A DNA stretch of 64,000 bases from Rhizophlyctis rosea (lineage: Eukaryota > Chytridiomycota > Chytridiomycetes > Rhizophlyctidales > Rhizophlyctidaceae). The notes below the pieces were generated by a model that was not told the origin of the DNA, made no database searches, and worked only from the letters and a program-made list of their open reading frames with translations. Of the stretch, positions 46,898-58,847 are shown in pieces. The position numbers and the translations under genes are program-made. Position 1 is the stretch's first letter. The number at the start of each line of letters is the position of its first letter. The DNA lies in the NCBI GenBank assembly GCA_027596075.1, contig JADGJC010000078.1, forward strand, positions 8,345-72,344, in the 5' to 3' direction.

Positions 46898-48710
46898 TCA
46901 ATCCTGGCTTTGAAGGTGTACGTGTGACGCAACCCCTTTCAAAGTCGTCGCCAGATGCTCGCCGTGAAGCCTACTCCCCACGGACACAAACCACCGCATA
47001 ATCTCCGCCCTACCATTCCAAACACACAAATCAAGCGGTTTCTCGGGATAAGTCCTGATGATAGGAACTTGGGAAGGCCAGCGCAATCAGTCAGCATCAT
47101 TGAGCTTTCTGCTATGTTGACGATTACAAACTCACATTCCCTTGCAACCCCACGACTTGTCAGCGCCTCCAGTCACGTTCTTGGGATGCTGATTTGCACA
47201 AAGTCGAAACACATACCGCGCACTCGGAATGCGTCAAGGCTTGAAACATAGAGTTTCCTTGTCAGCAATTCAAGACTGAAAACCAGAACAAAGTGCTTTA
47301 CTTACGTATAATAATCATGTTTGATATCCTTTTCTTGTAGCGCATGGTTCATGATGACGACAGCCTGTCCCATCATTCGATATAGTGCGTCTTCCCGGTC
47401 CGCTTGCTGAGCCCAATCCTAAACAACTCAGAGCTCAAAACGCCTTTCCTCATCTCTGTAAGAACATACGCCTCGGGCATCACACTCACATTCCCACCCA
47501 ACAAAACACACTCCCTCCCCCAAAAATCCGGCGTCATTTGCCAAACGAGCCAGTCAGGAACACAAGCAACTCGACGTTGAACATCTCCGTAGGTCGGGAT
47601 GTACATAGAATGGTGGTTTTGATACTGTGTGCCCATTCTGACAATTCCTGGCATGTCGATTTGACCTGACTGGCATGGGTGGAAGATACTCAATAGACCA
47701 CGTACCCAGTGAAAGTAAATCGAAATGAATCCCCAAAGACGGTCTGAAGGACATGTTCCACCAAGGGTCCAACGTAACATATCGGCTCTCCACACATTGT
47801 GAATCTTGCTTTTCGAATCAAGGTTGCTACACCATCGTCCCGCTCATCATACTCATCATCATCGCTGTCTTCATCCCTCAATGTCCTGTCGTTATGAGTG
47901 GACACGCATCGCTTCAAAGGTACTTCTGACAGGCGTTGGGTCTTCAAATCACGCTCCAAGGAAGCAATGAACCAACACCGCAACGCCTCAGCAAAGCGCA
48001 GATTAATGCGATCCAAGTCTCGTAGCTTTGCGATATGTAACAGTAGTGTGACGAGGTCTTTGCCTTGAACGGTGGACGGATGATCAATGGCTTCTTCTAT
48101 CAATGCGCGAGGAGGGCCACCGATCCCTAATGCAGATGCCTTAGTACAATGTTGTCAGAGAGATGTGTGTAACTTACTTGATAAGGCGATCAGGTCAACA
48201 GGACGGGGAGGGGTACATACCCCGAGCTGGGTTCGACAACCCAGAGTCTCGCAAAGTAACTTTTCATCCCAAGCCATGACATTCCCCGGTATTCTGTCCG
48301 ACCGAAGTTGCCTGAAGTCGATTTTCCGAACGGATGGCACCTGATGGTGTTGTCGGACTCGGCTGATGATGATTCGCGATTGCTTCTTTTGTGCATGGTT
48401 CACGATGGTAAAGGGCAAGTGGCCAGTCGTCTGCCATCGATTCCATCGAGCGACACTGAGCGACAGAGAGTGCGCACTTCCAGATGGAAACTGGCCCAGG
48501 TATGCAAACGACAACATCAACGTCAGGAAGGGCGTTTGTCGGTATGATAATGTCCGCGTTCTCAGGTGGTTGATGGTTGACGAAAGGGTCTTGTGAAACT
48601 ATCAACTAGGTCTGACTTCCTCGATAGCTACCGTATAAAGACCACCCTTGACTGACATCCTCGAGTACGAGACCCAACTGTGGATAGCAATCGAAATCTA
48701 TAGGCTCCAT
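46898..48710 (-). CDS. Unrecognised multi-exon protein with an ankyrin-like C-terminal segment
   Basis: Exons that fit together are 48710-48657, 48605-48478, 48362-48221, from 48139 onward to about 47.72 kb, about 47.67 kb to 47490, and 47418-47306. A last exon ends at a stop at 46898-46900. The joins near 47.70 kb and between 47306 and about 47080 are unresolved. Readable stretches include MEPIDFDCYPQLGLVLEDLI, ENADIIIPTNALPDVDVVVC, DLVTLLLHIAKLRDLDRINLRF and an acidic DEDSDDDEYDERDD. The C-terminal YPEKPLDLCVWNGRAEIMRWF resembles one ankyrin repeat. The Asp/Glu-rich linker and regular hydrophobic helices suggest a real cytosolic or nuclear protein. I do not know the family. Confidence 0.5.
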
Positions 48711-48837
48711 ATGACGTGAAAATCCGCTCATCAAACAGAGTGAAGAGCATTCAAACTTGCATGATGATCTCCAATTCCGCAACACGACGAAATATCTAAC
48801 CGTATATAATTTTACGCAAACTACTAGCATGTATCGT

Positions 48838-48909
48838 GGCCTAATGGTCTAGTCGTATGATTCTCGCTTCGGGTGCGAGAGGTCCCGGGTTCAATTCCCG
48901 GTTGGGCCC
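48838..48909 (+). tRNA. tRNA-Pro, anticodon CGG
   Basis: A 72-nt cloverleaf is visible. The acceptor stem GGCCTAA pairs with TTGGGCC (one G-U), followed by discriminator C. The anticodon stem CTCGC/GCGAG holds the loop TTCGGGT with anticodon CGG. The T arm is CCGGG TTCAATT CCCGG. A TTTT terminator for RNA polymerase III begins at 48910. There is no intron. It decodes CCG. Confidence 0.95.
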
Positions 48910-48910
48910 T

Positions 48911-49777
48911 TTTGTTTTGACGACGTTTTTCTTATGCTTTCCTCTTTTTTTAACAACAGATATTGGAAACCCCACTTTTTCCATCCGTTTCTCTTTTTTC
49001 CTGGCTCCGTTCTGCCCAGTTTTGACGGATATGTCTCTTTTTCTGGCTTCTGGCTTCATTCCGGGTGTTGACGCGTCTCGCGTAAGATTTCCAGTCCCAG
49101 CGTGGTCAGCGCGCTCTGGGTGGGAAAGTTGGGAAGGCCCCGTCCTCATAGTCTCACGGGTGCAGCCGTTTTGTTTTATTCTTTCCGCCATTCACACCCA
49201 AATAGTGTAAGACATACATGTTCTCCGGGGGTTGCCCTTCCTTTTCCGGCTCCATTTTGTCCAATTTTCATGGAGATATTCATAAAAATCAGCTGTTGCG
49301 TAAGGTACAAAGTCCAACACATGCGAACTGAGGAAGGGCCTAACTGGGAAGTGAACCCGGGACCTTCGTTTTTGCACTAACATTCCATACAACTGGACCA
49401 TTGGGCCGCACTGACATGGATGGTCACGCTTGTTGGCGTCCGCTATTATGCACGAATAACATGATCTATGCGCTATGGGAAGTCTTCCACTCAAGCTGAC
49501 CGAGGATTGTCAACATTACACCCTTACTCGCGGCATCATCATCCAAGCACACCACCAACCCACCAAAACCCACAACAAATAAAGCTACAACTCGTAAAAT
49601 TCTCATTTGTTTCAACAACAGGTTGATTTCTATCCCAAGGCTATCCTAAGTAAAAAAGAAAGAACGAACGAAAAGAAAAAGAAGCATAAAGAAGAAAATG
49701 CACATTACATGCCCCGCCCCCAGAAAGATTTTGCTATGCACAGTATCCCCACACACTCTTTTGCCCAAGGGTATACA
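48911..49777. other. Interval between tRNA-Pro and transportin, with a diverged direct repeat
   Basis: Two stretches, near 48995-49045 and 49230-49285, share the pattern TTTCCTGGCTCCGTTCTGCCCAG / TTTTCCGGCTCCATTTTGTCCAA followed by a similar GGATAT/GAGATAT tract. This suggests an old duplication. The tRNA-Pro pseudogene lies in this interval. Open frames running through the tRNA are artefacts. Confidence 0.5.
49336..49407 (-). pseudogene. tRNA-Pro pseudogene with replaced anticodon arm
   Basis: Read on the minus strand, these 72 nt match the tRNA-Pro at 48838-48909 position for position: 45 of 51 bases agree outside the anticodon arm, including both acceptor strands, the D arm and the T arm. 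Positions 23-43 are unrelated. There GTGCAAA occupies the loop, formally anticodon GCA, on a stem that no longer pairs. It should not give a normal tRNA. Confidence 0.8.
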
Positions 49778-52700
49778 TCAAAGAGCATACCGCCTCCTCA
49801 ACTCCTCCTGCACATGCGCCGGCAACTTGCTCATAACTTCCGGCCACTGTGCGCCCCATCCCGTTTTGAAGTATGTCAGGACCTGTATCGTGAGGACAAG
49901 TATAGTCAGTTCCCAAGATACACAATAGGAACCCCACAAAAGCCAAAACCCGCCCCCACAAACACAAAAACTCACCCTCCGAAACATCTCATTCAAATCC
50001 GGACTAATCCTCTTCCACCTCACAACCGCATCACAAAAGTACGCAAAATGCTGTGCAACACCCTTCGGATTCACCTCAACCATCTTCACAAGACCCCTGA
50101 ACGCGCTCTCCTTTTCCAAATTGTCGCGGATATCCCTCAACGTCTCGCACCACGGTTGCACGAAATGTTCCAGGTGCGGTGCAACTTGGTCGGGGACGAC
50201 CCATCCGAGACGGCCGATTGTGATGGCCGCGTTTTCGCGGAGGGTCGAGGTGTTGGAGGTGTGGTGTGGCGAGGCGGTGAGGAGGGTGATGAGGCGGGGG
50301 AGGAGGGCTTCGACCCAGGGTGCGATTTCGGATTCTGGTGGTGATCATGAGGAATGGTGAGTTTTTCGTTGTATCATGTGCTCATACTTGTTGCAACCAC
50401 ATTGGATGGTTCCATGCCGCCCCAATCACTCCGCACCTCACACCCACACCCAAAACCAACCCTCCCCACCAAGGCGCCAAAAACTCACCATACTTCAAAC
50501 TAATCTCCCCGACTGCCCACGTAGCGTTATTCGTAACGCTAACCCCAACCTGCGCCGGCTTCTCCTCAATCTGATGAATCAACTGCGGCAACAGCTGGTT
50601 CAAATGCGGCCGCACATGTCCAAACGCCGAGATCGCCAGGTCGCCAAGTAGTGCATACGCCGATTGTCGTACTTCCGGTGTTGGGTCCTGTTGCAAAAAC
50701 TCATCAACAAAAATCCCCATCAAAGTTGCAAGCTCAGAAACAACAACAACACAGACCTCTGTACACCTCAACAAAAGCATCATCACACTTGGGTTACTCC
50801 CAGCAACCAAAGGCTCAACCGCCGTATTCAACCCCTGCGCGATCCCGCTCATCAAGTCCAACGCAACGACCATAAAGTCCTTATCGGGCTCCTCGCACTG
50901 GTCCGGATGTTGCTTGAACAGCTCCAACTGCTCCAATGTCGTCCGCACCAACCGCAAACACCGTTCCCATACGGTCCCTGCAAATGGAATGAAGCCTGGT
51001 CCGAGGGCTGTTGCAACTGATGACATGCACTGCGAGTGGTATTGAGGTCTCTTAGTTTTGAGCCAGAGCAAACATGGAGAACGCAAGATACTAACCTCCA
51101 GAAGAGGGAAAATATCCTTGCTGTCATCCGGCAAGTCATTCCACTTTCTGATCAGTGGGGGCATCAACATCTCAATGAATTGCGGCTTGTTCAGTTCCGC
51201 CCCAACCGCTTCCGCCAGTGTCCCTACGGCGTCGTAAAGGATGAGGAGATTTTTGCGCTGCAAGACATTTTATCGATTGTGTTAGTCCACGAGCCGCTTG
51301 TTACTCCGAAACAGAGACGTCCAATTGCAAAGCATTGCTCACCTGGTACTTGGCAAAAGCATGCGTGAGATGTTGAAGGATAGGTTCCAAGAACGGCACA
51401 AGCTCCGTCATGGCTTCCTCTTCGACCGTCGCCAACGCGCTGCAAAAGAAAGCATGGAGTGAGTACACATGTAAGCAAATGATGCGAACCAGCTTTGTTC
51501 ACCCAATTCAATCGCAACTAACCTGCACCCAGCCTCCTGTACCCGCTTGTTGTTGTCCTGGATGGTTCCCAGCAGCTGTATCCACCCATCCCAATCAGTA
51601 TACATGTCAGGAAAATCAACCAAAAGATCTTTGTCATATATTCCACAACACCCACCCCTGACAACAAAGGATTGAAGTATGTCTGCCGGTGAATCACAAG
51701 CTCCGCCTCGTTCAAGTGATGCGGAATCGGTGGCGGGTAGACCACCCATCGGATATACCGACCCAGTGTCCAACATGTGATGGCGCGGACAAGAGGCTGT
51801 TTGAAACAGGCTTCCGTCAGTCATCATCACAGCATAGTCTATGAGCAAAGAAAACCCACCTGAGGGTCTTGCAGGGTACTGATCAAGTGGGGTATCAATT
51901 GTGGGAGATGTGGGTACATTCCAGTCGGGCAACCTAAATCAAATATGAAAATAAGTAAGCCACATTGTCCCAACTTCCCCCATTCGCTTCCCCAACGTCA
52001 CAACACACCTTCCGCAATAGCACCCAGCGCCAGAATCCCACACTCCCGATGCTCCCACTCCGGGTGGAACAGCTCCTCCTTCAACTTCGGCAAAAGGTAC
52101 AACAACAACTCATCCCCAAACACCGTCGCAATGACATCCAACGCCGCCGCCGAGCACTTTCGAAGACTCCACTTGGAATACACGTCCTCCTCATCGTCGT
52201 CATCGTCCCAGTCCTCGTCATCGTCATCCTCTTCCCCGTTCATCCCCGCGCCAGCCGCATTGGGTTTTACTGCCTCGTCGTGTCCCTGCGCGTGTGTTTT
52301 GGATTTGTGGTGGCGGGGCTTGATCGACTCGTCTTTGTCTGGAACGGACGTGTCTTCCATCCCGATGAGCTCGGAAAGTTCGTCCGGGGTGTAGACCATG
52401 CCCTTGATCAAAACGGGAACGATTCTATAGTACATCAAAAGTCAGCATCCTGCTGCTGGTTGCAAATCCTTCGACCAACAAGCGCCAGATCTCATATCAC
52501 AATACCTTGGCAAGTATGGCTCCAAATGGTCCCTCAAATTCGGCTGCTCGGCAAACGCCAACCAGAACTCGCACGCCTCCAACGCGACCGTTTCGTCCAC
52601 ACTCTCCGTGCAATATAGCATGAACGACACCACATTGTCCAATTGCGGTACCAAGGCTTCGGGCCGGATCTCCAGAATGCACACCAATGCTTGGCACACG

Positions 52701-53595
52701 TACTTCCGCACTTGCATGTCCTGGTCGCTTGTTCGCTGGTATAAAGCGTTCACGTATTGGTCCAAGTTGGCTAGAACGGCGGATGATGTGGCGGTGGCGA
52801 ATTGGTGGACGCAATGGATGGCTGCGGCGCGGACTTTGGGGGATGCGTGGTTGAAGAAGTGGATGAATTTGGGAATCATGAAGTTGAGGGGTTGGGATGG
52901 GTCACGATCAAGTTGACCTGCGGAATCTTCGCAAATCTTTTCGAGGGCACTGAATGCTCCCTGCATAGATAATTCTGGTCAGCCTTCCGAACTATCTCAT
53001 TTACCCATATTTTCTGCATCCCCCTTCTACCTAATCAACTCCTTCATGACATCTTTTCAACCGTATAATCACAAGATTCCCCGAAACTCACCTCCACAAC
53101 CGTCGCCTCTTGCTTATCAATCAACTCCATCAAAGTCTGCAGCACATCCGGATACTTGTGCACATCCTTGCTCACAATCGTCGTCAAAATGCTCCCAGCA
53201 GCCGTCCGCACAGAGTACTCGGTATCCCCAATAGTATGCAACGCGCGCTGTTTGACGTACAGGACGATGGCAGGGTCAATGCGGGACAGGAATTGGTTGA
53301 GGTTGGCTTTTAGGACCATGCCGCCCATTGCACGGGTTTGGGCGGGGAGTTGGGGGACGGAGAGGATGTAGGCGAGGTAGTTGTTGTAGTCTCCGGTTTT
53401 GGTGAAGGAGTTTAGTTGCTGGTTGTTTTGTATAGGATGAAGATGTGTGGGTGGGTCCATCAGTTGGTTGCAAAATATTTGCAGGCCCTCACATACCTTG
53501 TATGCCTGCATCTGTAACTCGTTGTTTGCGGCGGTCGCCGCTTGCAGCACTTGGAGCAGCGACTCCAAGGTCTGTTGTTCGGGTTGCCAATCCAT
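49778..53595 (-). CDS. TNPO1: Transportin-1 / karyopherin beta-2 (Kap104 family) nuclear import receptor
   Basis: Thirteen exons close in phase to about 919 residues: 53595-53497, 53418-53092, 52960-52506, 52424-52009, 51933-51860, 51796-51656, 51575-51523, 51439-51343, 51257-51096, 51029-50757, 50687-50489, 50334-49976 and 49882-49778. Tandem HEAT helices run throughout. [86 protein letters not shown] and [10 protein letters not shown] follow transportin-1 closely. The acidic H8-loop ([17 protein letters not shown]) that helps RanGTP release cargo is present. It carries PY-NLS cargo such as hnRNPs through the nuclear pore, and in animals also some ciliary cargo. Length is that of the family, and nothing looks broken. 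Confidence 0.95.
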
Positions 53596-54426
53596 CGTTG
53601 CTACCCGTCTATGAGAAGATCAGTGAGACTGTGTGAACAGCCGCGTATGTAGTTGGTGCCAGGGAGGTGGATGAGCGGCAGGAAGGAAGCAAAGAACGCG
53701 AACAATTGAAGATCAGGCAGATGGTGACAAAAGGGAAATTACAGTGAGTTACTCGCACTCTTGATAATGTGTGAAAGACACGTTGAGGTAGGGTGAGATC
53801 AGCAGTCCTACCTTGCGCGCAGGTGGTATGCAGGACGTTGATGAGTGAGTTCGGCCGAAAGGTTACGTGAGAACCGTATAACTTGACGATTGTGGACTAA
53901 ATGAAAACTCGTAAGCAGTGCATCTTCTCGGTACTATAGCTCCATGTGCCTCACCTGACAAGCTCTCTGTAAAAGTATGTATGCGTTTTACACGATTCCC
54001 ACAATGACTTTGTTGAGCAGTGATGCCTACCAAGCCGACCGTGGGAAAACTTGTGTTTGCGCAGTGTGTTTGCACAAGCCAGATGCAGACAGGCAAGGAT
54101 TCCGACTGTGTGCCACAAATTCGTCCAAGCCCACTTCAGGCCCGACACTTTGGTTTTGCTCAGCCAGCGCGGCCGAATAGAGGGCCACCCCGTCAAGTGT
54201 GTCATAATGACATTTGGTGACTCACACTTCCTTGGGTAAACAATGACTCAAGGACCCAATGCCTTCTCCAGTTTCTCTCTCCCCCAACTTCCCCAAACAG
54301 ATCCCCATTCCATCGCGCCGCAAAAACAGACTTTTCGAACCGATACTGCTATCTCACTACCTTCTCCAGACCAACAGCCTCGCGACACTCTCCAAACCAC
54401 CTCTCCCCATACCTCCATCACTCAAA
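53596..54426. promoter_or_regulatory. Divergent region between transportin and the COA1-like gene
   Basis: About 830 bp separate the two starts. It must contain both promoters. If the upstream in-frame ATG at 54259 is used for the COA1-like gene, the gap shrinks to 663 bp. No recognised gene or named motif was found. Confidence 0.4.
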
Positions 54427-54891
54427 ATGTCCTCCCGCCCCCTCCGCCAAACAATCTCCCGAACCCTCCGCTCCCCCCTCCCCTACATAGCCCTCGGAAC
54501 AGGCACAGCAATATTCTGGTACTACCAAATATCTCTCTCAATAAACGCCCAAAAATGGTCTTCAGGAATCTTCAAAGCGGCAATGTTCCACATACGCCAT
54601 CACCCAGACGCTACATCCCTCCTCGGCACCAACATCCGCTACAACCCCGAAACACATCCAAAAGTAGACGGGAAAGTAAACATGTTGAAGGGAAACGCGG
54701 ATTTGACGTGGCGGGTGGAGGGATCGAAGGATTACGGGACGGTGCGGTATAGGGGTCGGAGGGGGATTGGGGAGAGGGATGAGGATGGCTATACGATTGC
54801 GAATGATTGGCATAGTGAGATATTTACGTTGGAGACCAGTAAAGGCGCTAAGCTGTCCCTAAGGGATGAGGAGCCTCGGTATGCCATTTGA
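54427..54891 (+). CDS. COA1: COA1-like cytochrome c oxidase assembly factor
   Basis: An intronless frame of 154 residues starts MSSRPLRQTISRTLRSPL, an Arg/Ser-rich, acid-free mitochondrial-targeting-like start. One transmembrane segment follows (about 19-36, PYIALGTGTAIFWYYQI). Then comes the Coa1 domain: SLLGTNIRYN, KVDGKVNMLKGNADLTWRV and GSKDYGTVRYRGRR. Coa1/TIMM21-like proteins sit in the mitochondrial inner membrane and help mature COX1 in complex IV. An in-frame ATG at 54259 would add 56 residues, but the ATG at 54427 is preceded by AAA and gives a typical length. Convergent with the V-ATPase subunit H gene, only 197 bp away. Confidence 0.75.
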   Translation: MSSRPLRQTISRTLRSPLPYIALGTGTAIFWYYQISLSINAQKWSSGIFKAAMFHIRHHPDATSLLGTNIRYNPETHPKVDGKVNMLKGNADLTWRVEGSKDYGTVRYRGRRGIGERDEDGYTIANDWHSEIFTLETSKGAKLSLRDEEPRYAI

Positions 54892-55088
54892 TGTGTGCAG
54901 GGGTGGCCTCACCATGTATGTAGGAGTTTGTAGTCAATGCGAAGAGGATAGTGGTCTTCAAGCACTTGTACATATGGTATTTAGAGAAAGATTCCTTTGC
55001 ATTCCCTATAATGTGTATTAACAAGATTTTCCGTCAAACGCGCACCAATGAATAGGAGCATGTTTGTAGACCAATGAACTCAGCGGAA

Positions 55089-57268
55089 TCACCGCGCTTC
55101 CCATGCATGCGTCATGAATTTTCTGTATTGAAGGTCGCAAGGTCAACAGTGGGCAAAAGAGGAACCACAAACATTGATATACTCACTGAACAGCAACCAA
55201 CGCCTGGTACCGCACATCTGGATCCTCATGCGTCATCAACTGCATCACCTGCGTCTTGATGCCCGTGTCCTGAATGGCCCTGATACCGCGACATCAATCA
55301 GTACGACATCCTAGGCAGAACCCTCCCACAACACCCAACACCCACTTCTTGCCATTACTGCTATGCTTAGCATACTGCCCAACATCATGCGCCGCCACCG
55401 CCAACACAACCGGCGCTTTCGACGTTGCGATCGTCCGCGATAGCAACCGCAAAAGCTCAAAGTCCCTCTCATTCAACCTATTCGCATTCTGCTTCCAAAA
55501 CTGCTCCGAGAGATGCGGCGGGCTCCAATCCAACTTCCCGCTCCGTACTTCCGACTCGTACTCGTCATATGTGCTGTATATCCATAAAGAAACCCACAGT
55601 TGGTCAAATGACAATAGTTCGGCCTCACCGCATGCCCATTATAAGCATCCCAACGATCTTCCCATGTCCTCCAAATTCATGATTGAAAGGACCCACCTCA
55701 AATTAGCAACACTTTTGCTCAGCTCCTCCTTAATATATTCCAAATCCTCCCCAATCTCCGAATCCGTCCACTTCCTGCCCGATAGCGTCTCCGCCACATT
55801 CAACACCTTGTTGCCAATCAGGGCCGGCATGTTCTCCTGCGGCGCTTTCTCAAGAATGTTCTGTCAGAAATGGAGATACCGACTATTAGACGCACCGCAC
55901 TTTGGAGATACGAAAGTCAATTCACTCGAAACCCCACCCGGAACGTCGCGACAATAACCCGAACGACCTTCTCCTTGATGGCCGCCTTTGCAATATCCAG
56001 GAAAAGTGGTACCACATCGAACTTCCTGCAACCACACGAGCCGTATGAATAAGCTTGAGCGGGTGACAGCCCAATCAGCGGCACGAGCCTACCTCTGCAA
56101 ATCAGCCGCAATGTCCCGGATATACGTCAACAACCAAATAATGTAAATAGTCTGATACTGCATCTGCGGGTTGCTCATGTTCTTCTTCAAAATTTCCACC
56201 AGCCTGTTGCGGTCGAGTTGCGGTGTCAGTTCCACTCCTCCTTCACAAAAACCTCAAACCCCATTGATAACGTACGTCACCATACCCGTCCCACTCTGAT
56301 AGAAGGGCAACCGATATGCAGTGATAGACAACAAACTCTGCAAGAGCTGGACAGCGATGTCTACCACATTCGAGTTTGCGCTTTGCAGTTGAGATGCTAG
56401 CCATGCGAAGAGCTCTGTAGGGTCGTAGGTTGGTGTCGAGTCGGCCTCGCTATCATAGGAAAGCAGTTACGATATGGATCTCATGACAACGGTGGTTTTC
56501 CGCTTCACTTACAGGAGGAGGAAGATGAGGATTTTGGCGGATTTGAGTTGGATGTACTCATCGTCTTTCTTCAGCAGCCTATATGAAGTCTAGATTAGAC
56601 CACCTATTGCGTTCACATGAGATACTAATCGTTCGCTTACTTGGTGAATGGAGCATATGGAAGTCCCGGATCGCCCTTGTCCTTCGCCAATCTGAAAAAG
56701 ATTGATGCAGTCTTGTCATCGGCTAAAAATAGACCCAGTCAGTCCCAGGTCACCTTCGAAGGTTGACTGAGACACATTCGCCACACCTTGTAGAACATCA
56801 TCGATCAACACAAGAATATTCTGAATAGTATCTGTTCGTACGAGCTTTTGGAGGAGGTTCAGAAACATCAGGATGTACTTGTCTCCTGCCTGGTCGAATT
56901 GTAAGCAACACATATGCGCAAAACCCATAGCCTTATTCTCAACAAGCCTCACCTCATTCAAAGCCGTAGCTGGTGACTTCTCGAATTGCCGTATTTGAGC
57001 AAGCTCCTCTTCCGTAATAAGTGATGCGCGTTGGTAGCCCTGAGGGGTGAGTTCCGACAATTCAGTCATCGCCGCCAATTCCGACGCGTACTCTTTAGAG
57101 AAGAGCAGTCTCCCTCACCTCCCAAGGAATAGTTCGTGCGCGGATGGTGTTAGACTGGTCCTCAAGGTACTTGTTGTGCGACGCGACAATCGGGGCGTCT
57201 ATCGACACGTCCGCGTCGGCTGCAGCGGCGCCGGCTGGCGCTGCCTGCTTTGTGGGCGTGCCAGACAT
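55089..57268 (-). CDS. VMA13: V-type H+-ATPase subunit H (VMA13)
   Basis: Twelve exons close in phase to about 459 residues: 57268-57119, 57039-56953, 56889-56787, 56722-56641, 56578-56513, 56449-56276, 56203-56093, 56025-55938, 55860-55697, 55573-55346, 55279-55187 and 55122-55089. Recognised blocks are IRARTIPWEGYQRASLI, QYQTIYIIWLLTY, DFELLRLLSRTIATS, VLAVAAHDVGQY and VMQLMTHEDPDVRYQALVAVQKFM. Subunit H bridges the V1 stalk and the Vo membrane sector and couples ATP hydrolysis to proton pumping at vacuoles and endosomes. A TGA is met in frame directly after AVQ if the last intron is missed. Splicing at its GTGAGT donor adds QKFMTHAWEAR, as the family expects. Confidence 0.93.
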
Positions 57269-57601
57269 GTAGTGGTAGGATTGGTTCTTGGGAGTTAAGG
57301 GCTGTCTGTAACAAATACGAGTGCGCGGGAAACTGTGGGATTCAAGATGATGACGATGGCGAAATCGGGTGTCAAAAACGCTCGTTGGAATTTGGGGACC
57401 AAATTGGGGTTCAATGCCATCCTGGAAGTTCACGTGACACTATGTGGCACAGCTCTAGCGCCACAGGATCTGTGCCTCCTTCACCCATCTCACAAGTTCA
57501 CAACCCCCCAACGCAGATCCTCCTTTCCCATCACTGCCTTCATCGCCATCAGAAAACTTTCCCATACATTCGCAACGCAGATAGCAAGCGTGTCTAAAGC
57601 A
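57269..57601. promoter_or_regulatory. Compact divergent promoter, VMA13 and ING-type gene
   Basis: This 333-bp gap lies between two divergent start codons. Both promoters must lie here. No distinct motif could be named. Confidence 0.4.
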
Positions 57602-58847
57602 ATGTCAAGAGTATCCCTACACGGCTCCTCCGCTACTGCTTCCGCAAAGAGCAGTCTGAAGTGCCTTCTGGAGGATTACATGGAAGGTAAACATCCATAC
57701 GGGCAATGTTTACTGAACTGGAGTATATGGAATACACCCGCGTTGTGCAGCAAAAAGCTAACCACTGTGATTTTTGCAATCATAAAGATGTCGAAAATGT
57801 TCCGGAACACTACAAAGCGATGCTGACAGACTTGACAACGACATCACGCGAGATAAAAGGTATTCATCACACGGTTACAGTGTTCAAGACATGGGTACTC
57901 AAACATATCCTCCCTTACCTTCAGCGCTCTGCAAACAAGCCAAAAAAGATCAACGGAACTTGTACGTACCCAGTTGCATGCGGCGCACCGTCATCTTACC
58001 CGCACTCTTATGCTTTTCTTGCAAACAGAGATGGTTACGAATCCCGCCACAAAACCCCTCATCCTGAAAAAGAAACCCGTCTCGCCCAAATCACCAGCAC
58101 ATACACAGACGCAAAACACAAAGCCGAGCAAAACGTCATCAAGTCAACGCGGTCCTTGCAAATGGTCTGCGAACGTGCTTCCCGTTTATGCCACAAATCT
58201 TGCTAACACCCACATCCTCGAAATGCAGATTGAAACCCAACTCTCAACCCTAACCGCAACCTTCTCCCAATTCTGCGCCGAAAACGACATCAACCCAGAC
58301 ATCATCGACAACCCCTCCCTTCTCAGACCATTTGCCGACGAAGCATTCGTCACACCGCGCCGGAACCCACCCAGGAGTGCCAGGCGTCGGCGTGACGAGA
58401 TGTACGTTGAACAGCTTCAGATCCACAGCGGGCACGCAATGGATCACTTCCACCTCAATCATACCTGACCCATAGGGACGTCGACGACGAACCACTCTAC
58501 TGCTTCTGCCAGCAACCCGCATCATACGGAGACATGATCGCTTGTGACGGCGTAAGTTGCAGCCCCTCCCCATTCACCCAAACCATACCCGTTCCACCTT
58601 ACTATGCTATAATCCAACTCATTTCCGTCCATATCCATCGCCCAGCAGGAATGCCTAATCGAATGGTACCACATCGAATGCGTCGGCCTCGAATCGGTAA
58701 GAATCTTTCTCGCGTCCCCTTCGTTGACAGTACACCTGTGACATCTCAATCTCATCCCTCCCCGTAAAACAGGCTCCAACAACCAAATCCCCATGGTTCT
58801 GCCCAACATGCATACAGAACCGCAGAACACTGAACCTGGTACCTTAG
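57602..58847 (+). CDS. ING-family PHD-finger chromatin protein
   Basis: Eight exons (57602-57686, 57788-57859, 57925-57961, 58029-58164, 58229-58401, 58476-58551, 58649-58696, 58773-58847) give about 233 residues. The N-terminal LLEDYMEDVENVPEHYKAML matches the ING helical domain that joins HAT or HDAC complexes. A basic linker (RRNPPRSARRRRDEM) precedes the C-terminal PHD finger [27 protein letters not shown] then [15 protein letters not shown] and the CxxEWYH...GLE pattern are those that bind the methylated histone H3K4 tail. The second Cys pair is spaced CDGEC, one residue shorter than the usual CDNxxC. The nearby splice junction (58551/58649) could be misplaced, or the loop is really shorter. 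Confidence 0.87.

Noticed and set aside
48857..49210. 117-codon plus-strand frame and the 116-codon minus-strand frame opposite
   Set aside because: Both run through the tRNA-Pro gene and its flank; the peptide is a translation of tRNA sequence.
55187..55279. V-ATPase subunit H ending at the TGA right after AVQ
   Set aside because: A GTGAGT donor overlaps that TGA, and the next exon supplies the conserved KFMxHxWE continuation.
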